DNA of 64,000 bases. It comes from Acanthococcus lagerstroemiae. Taxonomy: Eukaryota > Arthropoda > Insecta > Hemiptera > Eriococcidae. Position numbers and translations under genes: made by a program. The stretch is taken from contig CM063106.1 of the NCBI GenBank assembly GCA_031841125.1, positions 186,001-250,000 of the forward strand. Reading direction: 5' to 3'. Below the pieces are notes generated by a model that made no database searches, had not been told where the DNA came from, and worked only from the letters and a program-made list of their open reading frames with translations. Shown here piece by piece: positions 41,759 through 52,500 of the stretch; the stretch's first letter is position 1; the number at the start of each line of letters is the position of its first letter.

Positions 41759-44700
41759 GTATCACGCAATATAATTTCTCTGCAGTGTATGCACGGAAAT
41801 TTTGAAAATATTTTCTGGCAATAACGCCAGCAATATAGTACAGTATATTCTCTTGGTAGTGAGACATGTCAATATCATCCAACAATTCTACCAGCTTCGC
41901 AGTATCTTCCATTTCATGATTCATTTCTTCTTCACTCTTCTGGTCCCGCAAATTATCTGGATGTTTAAAAATATTAGTTGCATATTCATGTATCGAGACT
42001 TCTTCTCCTTTTAGATCTGGAAAATTTGCTGAGAATTCGAAAATGCCGGTCGCGTACTCATTTATCAAAGGTTAACAATTTCCATTTGGGCTGCTTTCGA
42101 CACTATTCCTAAATAATAATTGCCGAAGCGTATCACGTAAGTGCAAAGCACTTGGGTTATTATTGTGCCCTCCTTTACTTCATATGCAAGAGAAGTACAG
42201 CTCTAAATGATCTTGGCTGCATTTATATGTTAAGAGATAACTTTGCGGGTAATCATGAGCAGTTAACAGGTCGAGAGCCAAATTCCGGAAACTATAGGTA
42301 TTAATTAAGAAGCCTAGTGCGAAAGTTTTACGTTTGTGAAACAGAATACTGAGATCTTGACATTCTAAATTACAGATATCGTTCGCGCTAGTGTTATAGA
42401 TTTCTTCCCAAAGTGACTGGTTGTTCAGGAACATAGGTGATTTGAATCCATGTCCAAACTTCGAACGGCTGTTCATTAAATCAAATAAACGGTCGAAGAC
42501 TCTCAAGAAGTCAATCGTGGCAGCGCACCCTTCAAAATTTATGTCCGACTCACTCAACAGAAACTATAGCGCATTAGCGACTCCGGAACTAATAGTCTGT
42601 GCGGCCAGCTTCACTTTCATTTTCTGATTTCAGTAGTCAATATGAGATTTACTTAAATAATTGGCGAACCGAAAATTTATCTCATTCTGCAATTCGAATA
42701 ATTTTTTAATATACTTCCAGGAAATAATCTTACCATTATACTTCAAGTCAAAATCGGCTAATGTATTGCGGCATAACTTCAGCATATGACAGGGATCCAT
42801 AATGCAATGAATTCGTATGCTTTCATCACAAGGATGAACGAAGTTCGTCTTCATATTTTCAATGTTCAAAATGCAGCCTAATTTGGTGAATGTACTTAAA
42901 TTTGTACTCGTACCATCGCATGTAATAGACCGAACATTTACACCAATTTCATGAAGTTTTCTGATAACACTCAAGATTAACTGGGTTTGGACGTCTGCGT
43001 TTATTTTCTTTATAAGAAAGTAAGCTACAGGGCATTTGAACGGTGTACTTGTAACTCACTATTTGAAAAAATGAAGCTTCTGACGCTAATTCTTCATTAT
43101 CTGGACTTTCGATGCCACCCAAATCGACATAACCAACGTTTCTGTCTCGTTTACTGTCATACGAAATACAGCTTCTAATAGCCATCGCATCGAAAACTAA
43201 ACTCACGTTTTTCAAATAAGAATACTGGACTTTTTTCAAAAATAGTAGGACCTCATCAAATATGCCGGGATAGCAATTTCTTTTGGTTAAATACCTCCTT
43301 AACGTGGCTGGATGTGGCAATGAACTTCGTTTCTGAATAAAACGATAAGCTCTAGGAGAGTAGAAATACAAGGTTAAACAAAAGGTCTTAATGTTCTCTG
43401 AAAATCGACGGCCTGCTTTTCCTCTGTTTGAATTTTTCAATTATTCGTTTTCATATAATTCGAATGGAACACTATTAAAATTATTCTGCAACACGTTTCC
43501 TAACTCACCATTATCTGTAATATTATGCTTCTTCAGCATTTGAAGCATGCTCTGTAAAGTGTTTATCTTTCGATTTTTTCTTCCTACCCTTTGTTGTAGA
43601 ATCTTCTTGTCTCGTCGATATTTTTCCAAAGTTTGTCACAGTACTGACTCTGTCGAGTTGGTTTGGGTTGAAACTGATTTCCGTGAATTATTCCAGGTAT
43701 TCGCACCACTAACTTCAGCTTCTTCGTGTCGAGTGTTCGTATCCATGGACTAATTTAGCAAGACAAAAAAGCAAAAAAAGAAAAGTAATTGTTTCCGCGA
43801 TAATCCAATAACAAACTTAGTTGTACTGAGCAAGTGAATAATGTGATAACTGTTTCTGTAGAAACGCTTGGCTCTGATCTAATGAGAACTCGTCGAGTTT
43901 TTTCTGTTTTCATCAAGTGTGGCGGGTAATCAAAGATACTCGGGACTGCATCTTTCTTCAGTATGAGAGTTTGTACGGCCGTTTCAGTGTAATCAGTCCG
44001 CCGAAAATGATCGCTACAAAGTACTGTATGTTTATTTGGTACGAAGTTTTCTCTTCTAACAGCATGTACCCATTTGCGAAGTCTTTCCGCATCCTTCAAT
44101 GGAAAACTAGAAAGCTTTTCAGAGATCATCAATACATATACTCAAATATTCCTATAGTTCACCGAAATACTTATTACATACTACTGTACTTACGAGTGAA
44201 ATTTTCTAGTACAGCCAGGCTTGGGTTTATTCGAACACTTGTAAGCGCAACACGTTTTAACCATCTTTTCGAGGAATAATTATGTAATTCACATGAATAA
44301 TTTGAAAAAAATATATGATTTGAATGCCATTCGCCACTAAACTTGATGAAATTTGAGCGAAACCGGCGAAATCAAAATATGAAAGATTCTAGTTAACGCT
44401 TATCATATGGGATATACGGCACAGCAACAAGATAAACAAGGAAACCTACCCCCGAAACATCTTCTTTCTCTTTCTATCACGTCGGACCGCTGTTTCATAC
44501 AAGTGCTCGTTCCAGTTTGTTATGTATTTCGATGTTCTACCCCAATTTTGGGAGGTACACCCATTCTATCCAAAGTTTTGTTGTCTTTGTTCATACTTTT
44601 TTTAAACTCATGAGGCGAAAGTGCGATAGTTTCAGGCAACGACACTTCTGTTTTTGCGCATCGGATTTGGCAACAATGATAACGAAGAAACCCGTGGTGA

Positions 44701-44769
44701 AAGTAAAAACAGTGTGGATATGGGCCACGACTCCCCCCCTGCGGAGGGGTGGGGGCTCGGGTGTCATGG

Positions 44770-45170
44770 CATGAATTTTTACCTAATTTGTGCTAAATGT
44801 GCTCGAGGTTCCTAGAATTTGTGCCCCCTTCCTTGTACCTACAGCCCAAAAATAAAATGGGGACGGTGAAATGTTTGCCCCCCCCCCCAAACAAAGGTGG
44901 GGTCTCGAAAATAGTGGTACACACTTGTATTTTATTTGTGCTGATTGTGCTCAAGGGTCCCACATTTTGTGCCCCCTTCTTTGAACCTACAGCTCACAAA
45001 TAAGATTGGGGGCAGGTAAAATGTTAGCCCCCCCCCCAAGCAAACCTGAGGTCTAAAAAATAGTGGCACAAATTTGTATTTTATTTGTGCTAATGGTGCT
45101 CCAAAGTCCCAGAATTTGTGCCGCCTCCCGTGGGTCTACATCTTAATGAAAAGTTTAGGGGGTTCCATAC
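44770..45170. repeat. FB2 inner 150-bp units, left arm
   Basis: Units with TTTGTGCTAATGGTGCTC, GTGCCCCCTTC and runs of C. Inverted copies lie at 47540-47960. Confidence 0.85.
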
Positions 45171-45174
45171 CATA

Positions 45175-47535
45175 AATATACATCAGGAATTATTTTGGGC
45201 GAAAATATTTTCCGAGAGCTTCGGGCGCGTACTCGGTGAAATAGATTTGAAATGCCGAGACGAATTCAGAACCGTCGTCAAAATTGATTCACAGGCTGTT
45301 TCTGACCCCGTATAGCCCCGGCCCCCAGTTTAACCACATTTTTGACTGTATCTCGGCAATCGAGGGTCAGCGTCTGATTTAGTCGACGAATCCGAACTCA
45401 GCGCGAAAAATTGAGTAGGAGTTTGTGGTTATCTCATCTTTTTTGAATTTAGAAAATTTAGAAAATTTCTCCATACTTATACATCAGGCATTTTTTTGGG
45501 CGAAAATATTTTCCGAGAGCTTCGGGCCCGTACCCGGTGAAATAGATTCAAAATGCCGAGACGAATTCAGAAGCGTCGTCAAAAGTGATTCACAGGCTAT
45601 TTCTGACCCAGTATAGACCCCGCCCCCAGTGTAACCAAATTTTTGACTGTATTTCGGCCACGGAGGACCAGCGTCTGATTTGGTCGACGAATTCGAACTC
45701 AGCGCCAGAAATTGAGTCAAAAACTGTCTTTAATTCAAAATTTTTAATTTTTTCGGATTTTGAAAATTTCTCAAAATTACATCATGTCTTTTTTCGAGCA
45801 AAAATATTTTCGGAGAGATTCGGCGTCGGCGCAGGTGCTATAGTTACTCAGTTTTTCGAGACGAATTTGAATCTGTCGTCAAAATTGAGCTGCAGTCATT
45901 TTTTCTCGCAAATTGACCAATACTTCCAACTATTACGAGTGTATCCCGAGAACGGAGCGTCCCTGCCGAATTTGAACACCCAATTCAAACTCAGCGTGAA
46001 AAATTGGTTCAAAAACAGTCTTTATTTCAAGATTTTTGGTTTTTTCGAATTTTGAAAATTTCTCCATACTATCCTTTTTGGGGCCACAAAATCTTGGTGA
46101 GCTTCGGCGCTGGGGCGTGTGCTACTTACTCAATTTTTCGAGGCGAATTCAAATCCGTTGTCAAAATTGAGCTACACTCATTTTTTCACCCAAATTGACC
46201 AATTTTTCCCACGTTTTCGAGGGTATCTTGAGAACGGAGCGTCGCCGCGAAATTTGAACGCCGAATTCGAACTGATCGTAAACAATTGAGTCGAAGATCT
46301 CGGATAATTTTTTCGCCCAAAATAATGCCTGACGTATAGTATGGACGAATTTTAAGAATTTTCGAATTTCTAAAATACTGAGATAGCCACCTTATCCTAC
46401 TAAATAATTCGCGCCGAGTTTGAATTCGTCGACCAAATCAGGCGCTGACCCTCCGTTGCCGAGATACAGTCAAAGATGTGGTTTCACTGGGGGCTAGTGC
46501 TACACTGGGTCAGTAATGGCCTGTGAATCGATTTTAACGACGGTTCTGAATTCGTCTCGGCATTTAGATTCTATTTCGCCGGGTCCGGGCCTCGAAGCTC
46601 TCGGAAAATTTTTTCTCCCAAAAAAATTCCTGATGTGTACCTAGCAATTTTCAAAATTTTCGAAATTCCAAAAACTTTAGATAACAAGAAATTCCTACTC
46701 AATTTTTCGCGCTGAGTTCGAATTCGTTGACCAAATCCGGCGCTGACTCTACGTTTCCAAAATACAGTCAAACTTGTGGTTATACTGGGGACAAGGGCTA
46801 TACTGGGTCAGAAATAGCCTGTGAATCAATTTTGACGACGGTTCTGAATTCGTTTCGGCATTTCGAATCTATTCTGCCGGGTCCAGGCCCCGAAGGCCTC
46901 GGAAAATTTTTTCGTTCAAATGAAGGTCTGATGTATATGGAGAAATTTTCAAAATTTTCGAAGTTCAAAAATTCTGAGATAACTTCCAATTTCTACTAAA
47001 TTTTTCGCGCGGAGTTCGAATCCGTCGACTAAATCAGGCGCTGACCCTCCGTGGCCGAGACACAGTCAAAATTGTAGTTATACTGGGGGCTGGGCTATAC
47101 TGGGTCAGAAATTGCCTGTGAATCAATTTTGACGACGGTTCTGAATTCGTCTCGGCATTTCGATTCTATTTCGCCGGATCCGCGCCCCGAAACATTCGGA
47201 AAATTTTTCGACCAAAAAAATGTCTGATGTACGTATGGAGAAATTTTCAAAATTATCGAAATTCCAAATAGGTGAGATAACAAGAAATTCCTACTCAATT
47301 CTTCGCGCTGAGTTCGAATTCGTCGACCAAATCAGACACTGACCCTGCGTTGCCGAGATAGAGTCAAAAATGTGGTTAAACTGGGGGCCGGGGCTATACG
47401 GGGTCAGAAATAGCCTGTGAATCAATTTTGACGACGGTTCTGAATTCGCCTCGGCATTTCGAATCTATTTAACCGGGTATGGGCCCAAAGCTCTCGGAAA
47501 ATATATTCGCCCAAAAAAATGCCTGATGTATATTT
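45175..47535. repeat. FB2 central 300-bp units, inverted about 46300
   Basis: Left-half units, each with TTTTCCGAGAGCTTCGGG, GCCGAGACGAATTCAGA and CTGACCC, start near 45182, 45482, 45783 and 46070. Right-half inverted units end near 46327, 46631, 46928, 47222 and 47521. Outer units are the best conserved. Confidence 0.85.
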
Positions 47536-47539
47536 ATGG

Positions 47540-47960
47540 TATGGAACCTCCAATCTTCATTTGGGGGGCCAACATGTCTGTGGCCACCCAAACTTTTCAT
47601 TAAGATGTAGACCCACGGGAGGCGACACAAATTCTGGGACTTTGGAGCACCATTAGCACAAATAAAATACAAATTTGTGCCACTATTTTTTAGACCTCAC
47701 GTTTGCTTGGGGGGGGGGGCTAACATTTTACCGGCCCCCCAATCTTATTCGTGAGCTGTAGGTTCAAAGAAGGGGGCACAAAATATCAGCACAAATAAAA
47801 TACAAGTGTGTACCACTATTTTCGAGACCCCACCTTTGTTTGGGGGGCGGGGCTAACATTTCACCGCCCCCATTTTATTTTTGGGATGTAGGTCCAAGGA
47901 AGGGGGCACAAATTCTGGGAACCTCGAGCACATTTAGCACAAATATAGGTAAAAATTCGT
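47540..47960. repeat. FB2 inner 150-bp units, right arm
   Basis: Inverted copies of 44770-45170, followed to 48133 by the inverted copy of 44587-44770. Confidence 0.85.
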
Positions 47961-48133
47961 GGCATCACACCCGAGCCCCCACCCCTTCCTGGGGGGGGTC
48001 GTGGCTCATATCCACACTGTTTTTACTTTCACCACAGGTTTCTTCGTTATCATTGTTGCCCAATCCGATGCGCAAAAACAGAAGTGTCGTTGCCTGAAAC
48101 TATCGCACTTTCGCCTCATGAGTTTAAAAAAAG

Positions 48134-49445
48134 TGATGCATGGGAATTGGAAAACAATCCCGAGCTCATATTTGTGGTGAGTGAAGAAACGTCTTCAGAG
48201 CGAAACAAGAAAACCAGGGATGCCAATAGTTTAATAGATAATTGCATAAAACAAAAACATGGAAAATAATTAATCACAGATAAATACGAAAAAGGACCGA
48301 TTGAAATTTGGGGAATCAAGCCCTTGCCCGTTGGTACAAAACCTTATAAAAGAGCAATAAATATGAAAAGGACTGATTGAAATTAAAAGGAATCGAGCCG
48401 TTGCCAGTTGGTACAAAACCTTATAAAAGAGCTAACGGTACAATAACCTTATTAAGGGCAGATGGAGGCGACAGCCTTATAAACAAAATAAATTAACAAA
48501 TAAACATTAAAAAGGTGTGATTTTGAATTTTGATATGAGAACAAGCCAAAAGGTGGATACCATATTTCTATCGCCCCTGGATCCTCCGAAAGGGGCCCTC
48601 CGAACGTTCGGAGGGAATCGTCACTAACAAATAGAGTTCATATATAAAGTATAGGTACGAATTCCAACAAAAAATCAATTTAAGGTACCTGTTGGTATTG
48701 CGAGCCAGGTGCAGAAAGAGCTCTCTCGGCTGCCTGAAACAATTACATTATGCAACAAAAACATATTAATACAATCGAAATTCCTCATCTATGTTAATCC
48801 CACGGGTCTGCTTGTTCTGGATAGTAATATGCTCCTCATGATCTACGTTGTCCATCTGCTACTGCCTGCCCCAAAATCCTAGTATGAGCTTAGCTCGACA
48901 TTCCGGGAATCGTCTGGATCATCCTACTAGATCTCCGTCTCGGTGAAGCGACAACAAACTATATGGATGTTCGCTCGAATCTTTTTAGATCCAACCGCTC
49001 ATTGAAAAAATACGAGCATCCAGCTCACGTTTAGCTCACGTTTTACACGAGGTTGAAAAAACTGAAAGCACCGAAGATCTTACTTTGTATTAAAGTTACA
49101 CTGACACCGGTAATGGACGCGATAGCCAGTTTCCAAAAACCAAATTCGACGATTTCACAAAACGAGTATGATTTCCATCATATGACCACGTTTACAGACC
49201 GCTCATTGAAACGACGAGGCAGCTTCCAAAACTTCGCACGAACGTGCTTGCAACAATCAAGCGAATACGACCAAACGGTAATACGATACAAAGAGACGAT
49301 GGTTAGCCGGCCGAATGCAAGAGAGAGAAAAAACCACCGATAAGGCGATACGCTTCAAGCTTCAACTAGTTGCCTTACCGATACCAGTTTAGCCCGGCGG
49401 AGCAACGTAATTTCTCTACCTAGTCGATATATTTCCCATGCTACA
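48134..49445 (-). repeat. 3' LTR of the SGNH-Gypsy (1312 bp)
   Basis: Ends TG...CA. It carries two tandem copies of a segment of about 70 bases (about 48290-48435), each with GTTGGTACAAAACCTTATAA followed by AAGAGC. The minus strand just upstream has a purine-leaning stretch (AAGGGGCATC), a possible polypurine tract. Confidence 0.95.
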
Positions 49446-49525
49446 GATGCCCCTTGGGGATGGATCAGGATCCTGGGCCATGCCCAAAGATGCATGGGAG
49501 CAAGTCCTATCAGTTCTTGGATACA

Positions 49526-52500
49526 TCATGGGCGGCGGATTAAGCGCAGCTGACGGATATTCACAACAAATGGGACTGCATCAGGGTCAACCTTGGCTAC
49601 CAAATATGCATTGGGACACCAGCGTTGTAAGATGATGTACTCGCCTTCGAACCTTTTAAAGAATTTTTTGCTTAGCCCATAATATGCTTGGGAAAGAGCA
49701 TGCGTCTTAAGTGCGACAATATCACCTTCTCGAAATTGGTTGGATTTTGGTGGAGATTGAATAGAGGCAAGATGACTTGATAATGATTGTCTATTATTTA
49801 TCTTCATTGAAACATATTGTCTGATACATTGAGTTATGTTGTTATCCCGATTCGAGCAAAAGTTTAGACAATTTTGTGCCGATAAATAAGATTGGAATGT
49901 CCTCCCTACATAGAAATCTGCCTCTAGGTTGCCAAAGTCTACAGCATGACCATTCGTGTGCAGGATTTGAACACAATCTCTATCCAATATGGACACACGC
50001 TCGAGTAGAAGCTTCAATAAATCAAAATTTGCGTAGCTACAAAATCTACTACTATGGAGCGAGAAATTCTCAGAATTGAACAAATCTACAAGATAACAGG
50101 AATCTGAATGAATGACTACCTTCTTAGCACCATTTCGAATTGCAATATCTAATGCTCTGATACTGGCAATAATTTCGGCCCGATTATTAGTGACCTTTGG
50201 AATAATTATCCTGGATTCATTATATCGATTCTCTTCTCCAAACCATACGGAATATGCTGATAGTGACTCTTCCTGCCCATTTAAAAGAGCACCACCATCA
50301 GTCCAGATATGAACAGCACCATTTCTATCAAAAATGAACTTTCCGTGTTTCTCAAACGAGGGTATTACAGAGAGTACACTGGCTTGCATCTCCATGCTGG
50401 CAATCATCCTGATCAAATGTTCCTTGGGGTGAGGTATCTGATAACGAATATTAAGGTCATTCAAAGGGGAGAGTTCTAGAGATTTTCCAATAATTTCTAA
50501 AGGACTATAGCCATGCCATTTGGGTGCAGTATTGAGAGAGGATTGCACGCGATCAGTCTCTCGGTACCACGCAGAGTGATCATATTGTGGTTTGTTTGGA
50601 TCATTTATAAACAGACGGAGTTTTTCACCAATGCTTCGCATAACGCGCTCAACCGGATTTGCATTTGGGTTGTAGGGAGTAGTGTACCTCTGTCGAATGG
50701 ACTTTGATAGAAGAAAGCTTTTCCACTGATTGCTGCGAAACTGTCGAGCATTATCTGATAATATATTTTTGATCATGATATCCTGTGTTGCATATTCATG
50801 GAGTATTTTCTCAAGGGCATAAATAAAACTTGTGGTGTTCATTGACTTCATGCGTCTAATTGAAACATAACCGGAGAAAACATCCATGGCGACAAAGAGA
50901 GCAATAACGCCATTGGGACTAAGGGGAAGAGGTCCATAAACATCAACTGAGAGTAGTTCACCAGGCTCAAACGCCAAGACTGGTTGTGGTTTAGGCTCGG
51001 CTCGGCAATTTGGGGACTTATTTTCTTTACACGGTAGACATTGCGATACAATTCTTCTTACCTGAGTATCAAGATTTGGGAAGTAAAATGAGCGATTGAT
51101 TAGGGTTGTTGTCTTGTTAACGCCCGGGTGACAATAGAACGTGTGATAGAAATTGATAATATGAGTGATGATCACTGCTGGAACAACAATCAGCTTAGAT
51201 CCATCTGATGCGTAATAAAGAACATCGTCTGCAAGTAGGAAGGTTTTGCGGAAATTCCCAAGAACGTGGGCATCACTCTTCAACCTATTGGTCATCTTTA
51301 GACAAAAAGGGTCACTTTTCTGAAGCTCGACAATCTCCAACAGTGATTCCCTGAGGATGGCTGCAGCGGCCTCTTCTGGAGTTCCAGATTTTTTGCCTCC
51401 AGCTGCACAAATTGCACAGCAATTCGTTTTAGGGTTCATGATATTAGGCTCATCGTTATCGGGAGAGGAACTAAAGAGAGATACTTCTGGGGTTACCTGA
51501 TTCTGAATTGGACAATGTATCTCTAACTGTTCCACTAAATAGAGCGCAGCAGAGATGTGGCTACCATGGAGATATTTCATCAGCCTATCGAACTGGGGAT
51601 CTTTTTGAATACAGAAACTAAGATCAAAGGAACGAATAAAGACATACCACTTCGCCACTAGGCGATTGATACTTGCCAACTCGGAAAATTGGTCGATGAG
51701 TTTTACGAATTGATTTTCTATATGGATATTTCTGTCCACTAGTAACACCTTATATCGCCGGAGTGTAATATAGAGAGCATATAGAAGCTTTAGATCCTGG
51801 GATTTATTTATAATGGAGCTTCCTATTTTGTGGTTAACCATCGTAATGATCTTTGGTTCATGCAACGCCTTGTCTATTTGGAAAATACAGCCTATAACAA
51901 AGTTGGAAGAGACTTCTAATTTAATGAGGAAAGGCTTGTCTGGGGAAGGATACCACAGAGGTTGATCATTTTTAAATGCCTTTTTAATCTGATCAAAGGA
52001 TAGTTTCAAACCTTCTGTAATCAGGAAAGGAGGGTTCTTTGACAACAGATCTAGGAAAGGCTGAACAATATTCTGATAATTAAAGATAAATCTGCTGAAC
52101 CAATTTGTAAAGCCTAATAGCTCTTGTATGGGCTTTTTTGATATTAATCGACTCTGGTTACAAAGATATTTGTTTTCAAATACATCAAAGAAAGTTAGTT
52201 TGCTAATGTCTCTTGTAAAGAACTCTGGATGCATTATGTGACCAAGAAACTTAATAAATGGTTGGAAAAGGATCGTTTTGCTGAGAGACAGTGTCATCCC
52301 TGAATTGAGGACATTTGAGAAAACAGTAACCATCTGGTCTAACAGAGTGTCAAAATCGGTACCTTGGAATTTGATGTCATCTATATACAGCTTAACATTC
52401 TGGATATTTACTCTAGGGGAATATATTACCGATCGAACTATTGAATTGAACGTTGAGGACGATACTGAGGTCCCAAACGGTAATCGATTGTAGCGGTAGA

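Larger units (their letters stand above)
39880..44264 (-). pseudogene. P-element transposase (THAP9-like), inactivated
   Basis: Exon 1 (44264-44194) starts MVKTCCAYKCSN and splices at GTAAGT to an exon at 44106 (FPLKDAERLRKWV, LCSDHFRRTDY). Together they complete the THAP Cys-His zinc finger in frame. Next come a leucine-zipper-like segment (QQRVGRKNRKINTLQSMLQM, near 43590), then SLPHPATLRRYL, LVFDAMAIR, SITCDGTSTN and FVHPCDESI of the catalytic region, then YYIAGVIARKYF near 41840. After the Gypsy insertion the C-terminus resumes (NVLRATEYFYQHYAKQGHEC). Defects: TAA at 43441-43443, further stops near 42570 and 42627, and frameshifts near 43040. Confidence 0.92.
38934..44534 (-). mobile_element. 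P element (5.6 kb, decayed), nested in FB2
   Basis: The terminal inverted repeat is CATCGAAATACATAACAAAC followed by TGGAAC (26 bases, exact on both ends), and the 8-bp duplication is TTCTACCC (38926-38933 and 44535-44542). The CA start and 8-bp duplication are P-element features. It encodes a THAP-domain transposase on the minus strand, disrupted by stops, frameshifts and the miniature Gypsy at 40295-41758. Confidence 0.93.

Noticed and set aside
42987..43178. 63-residue + strand frame in the P element
   Set aside because: Antisense to transposase coding sequence.
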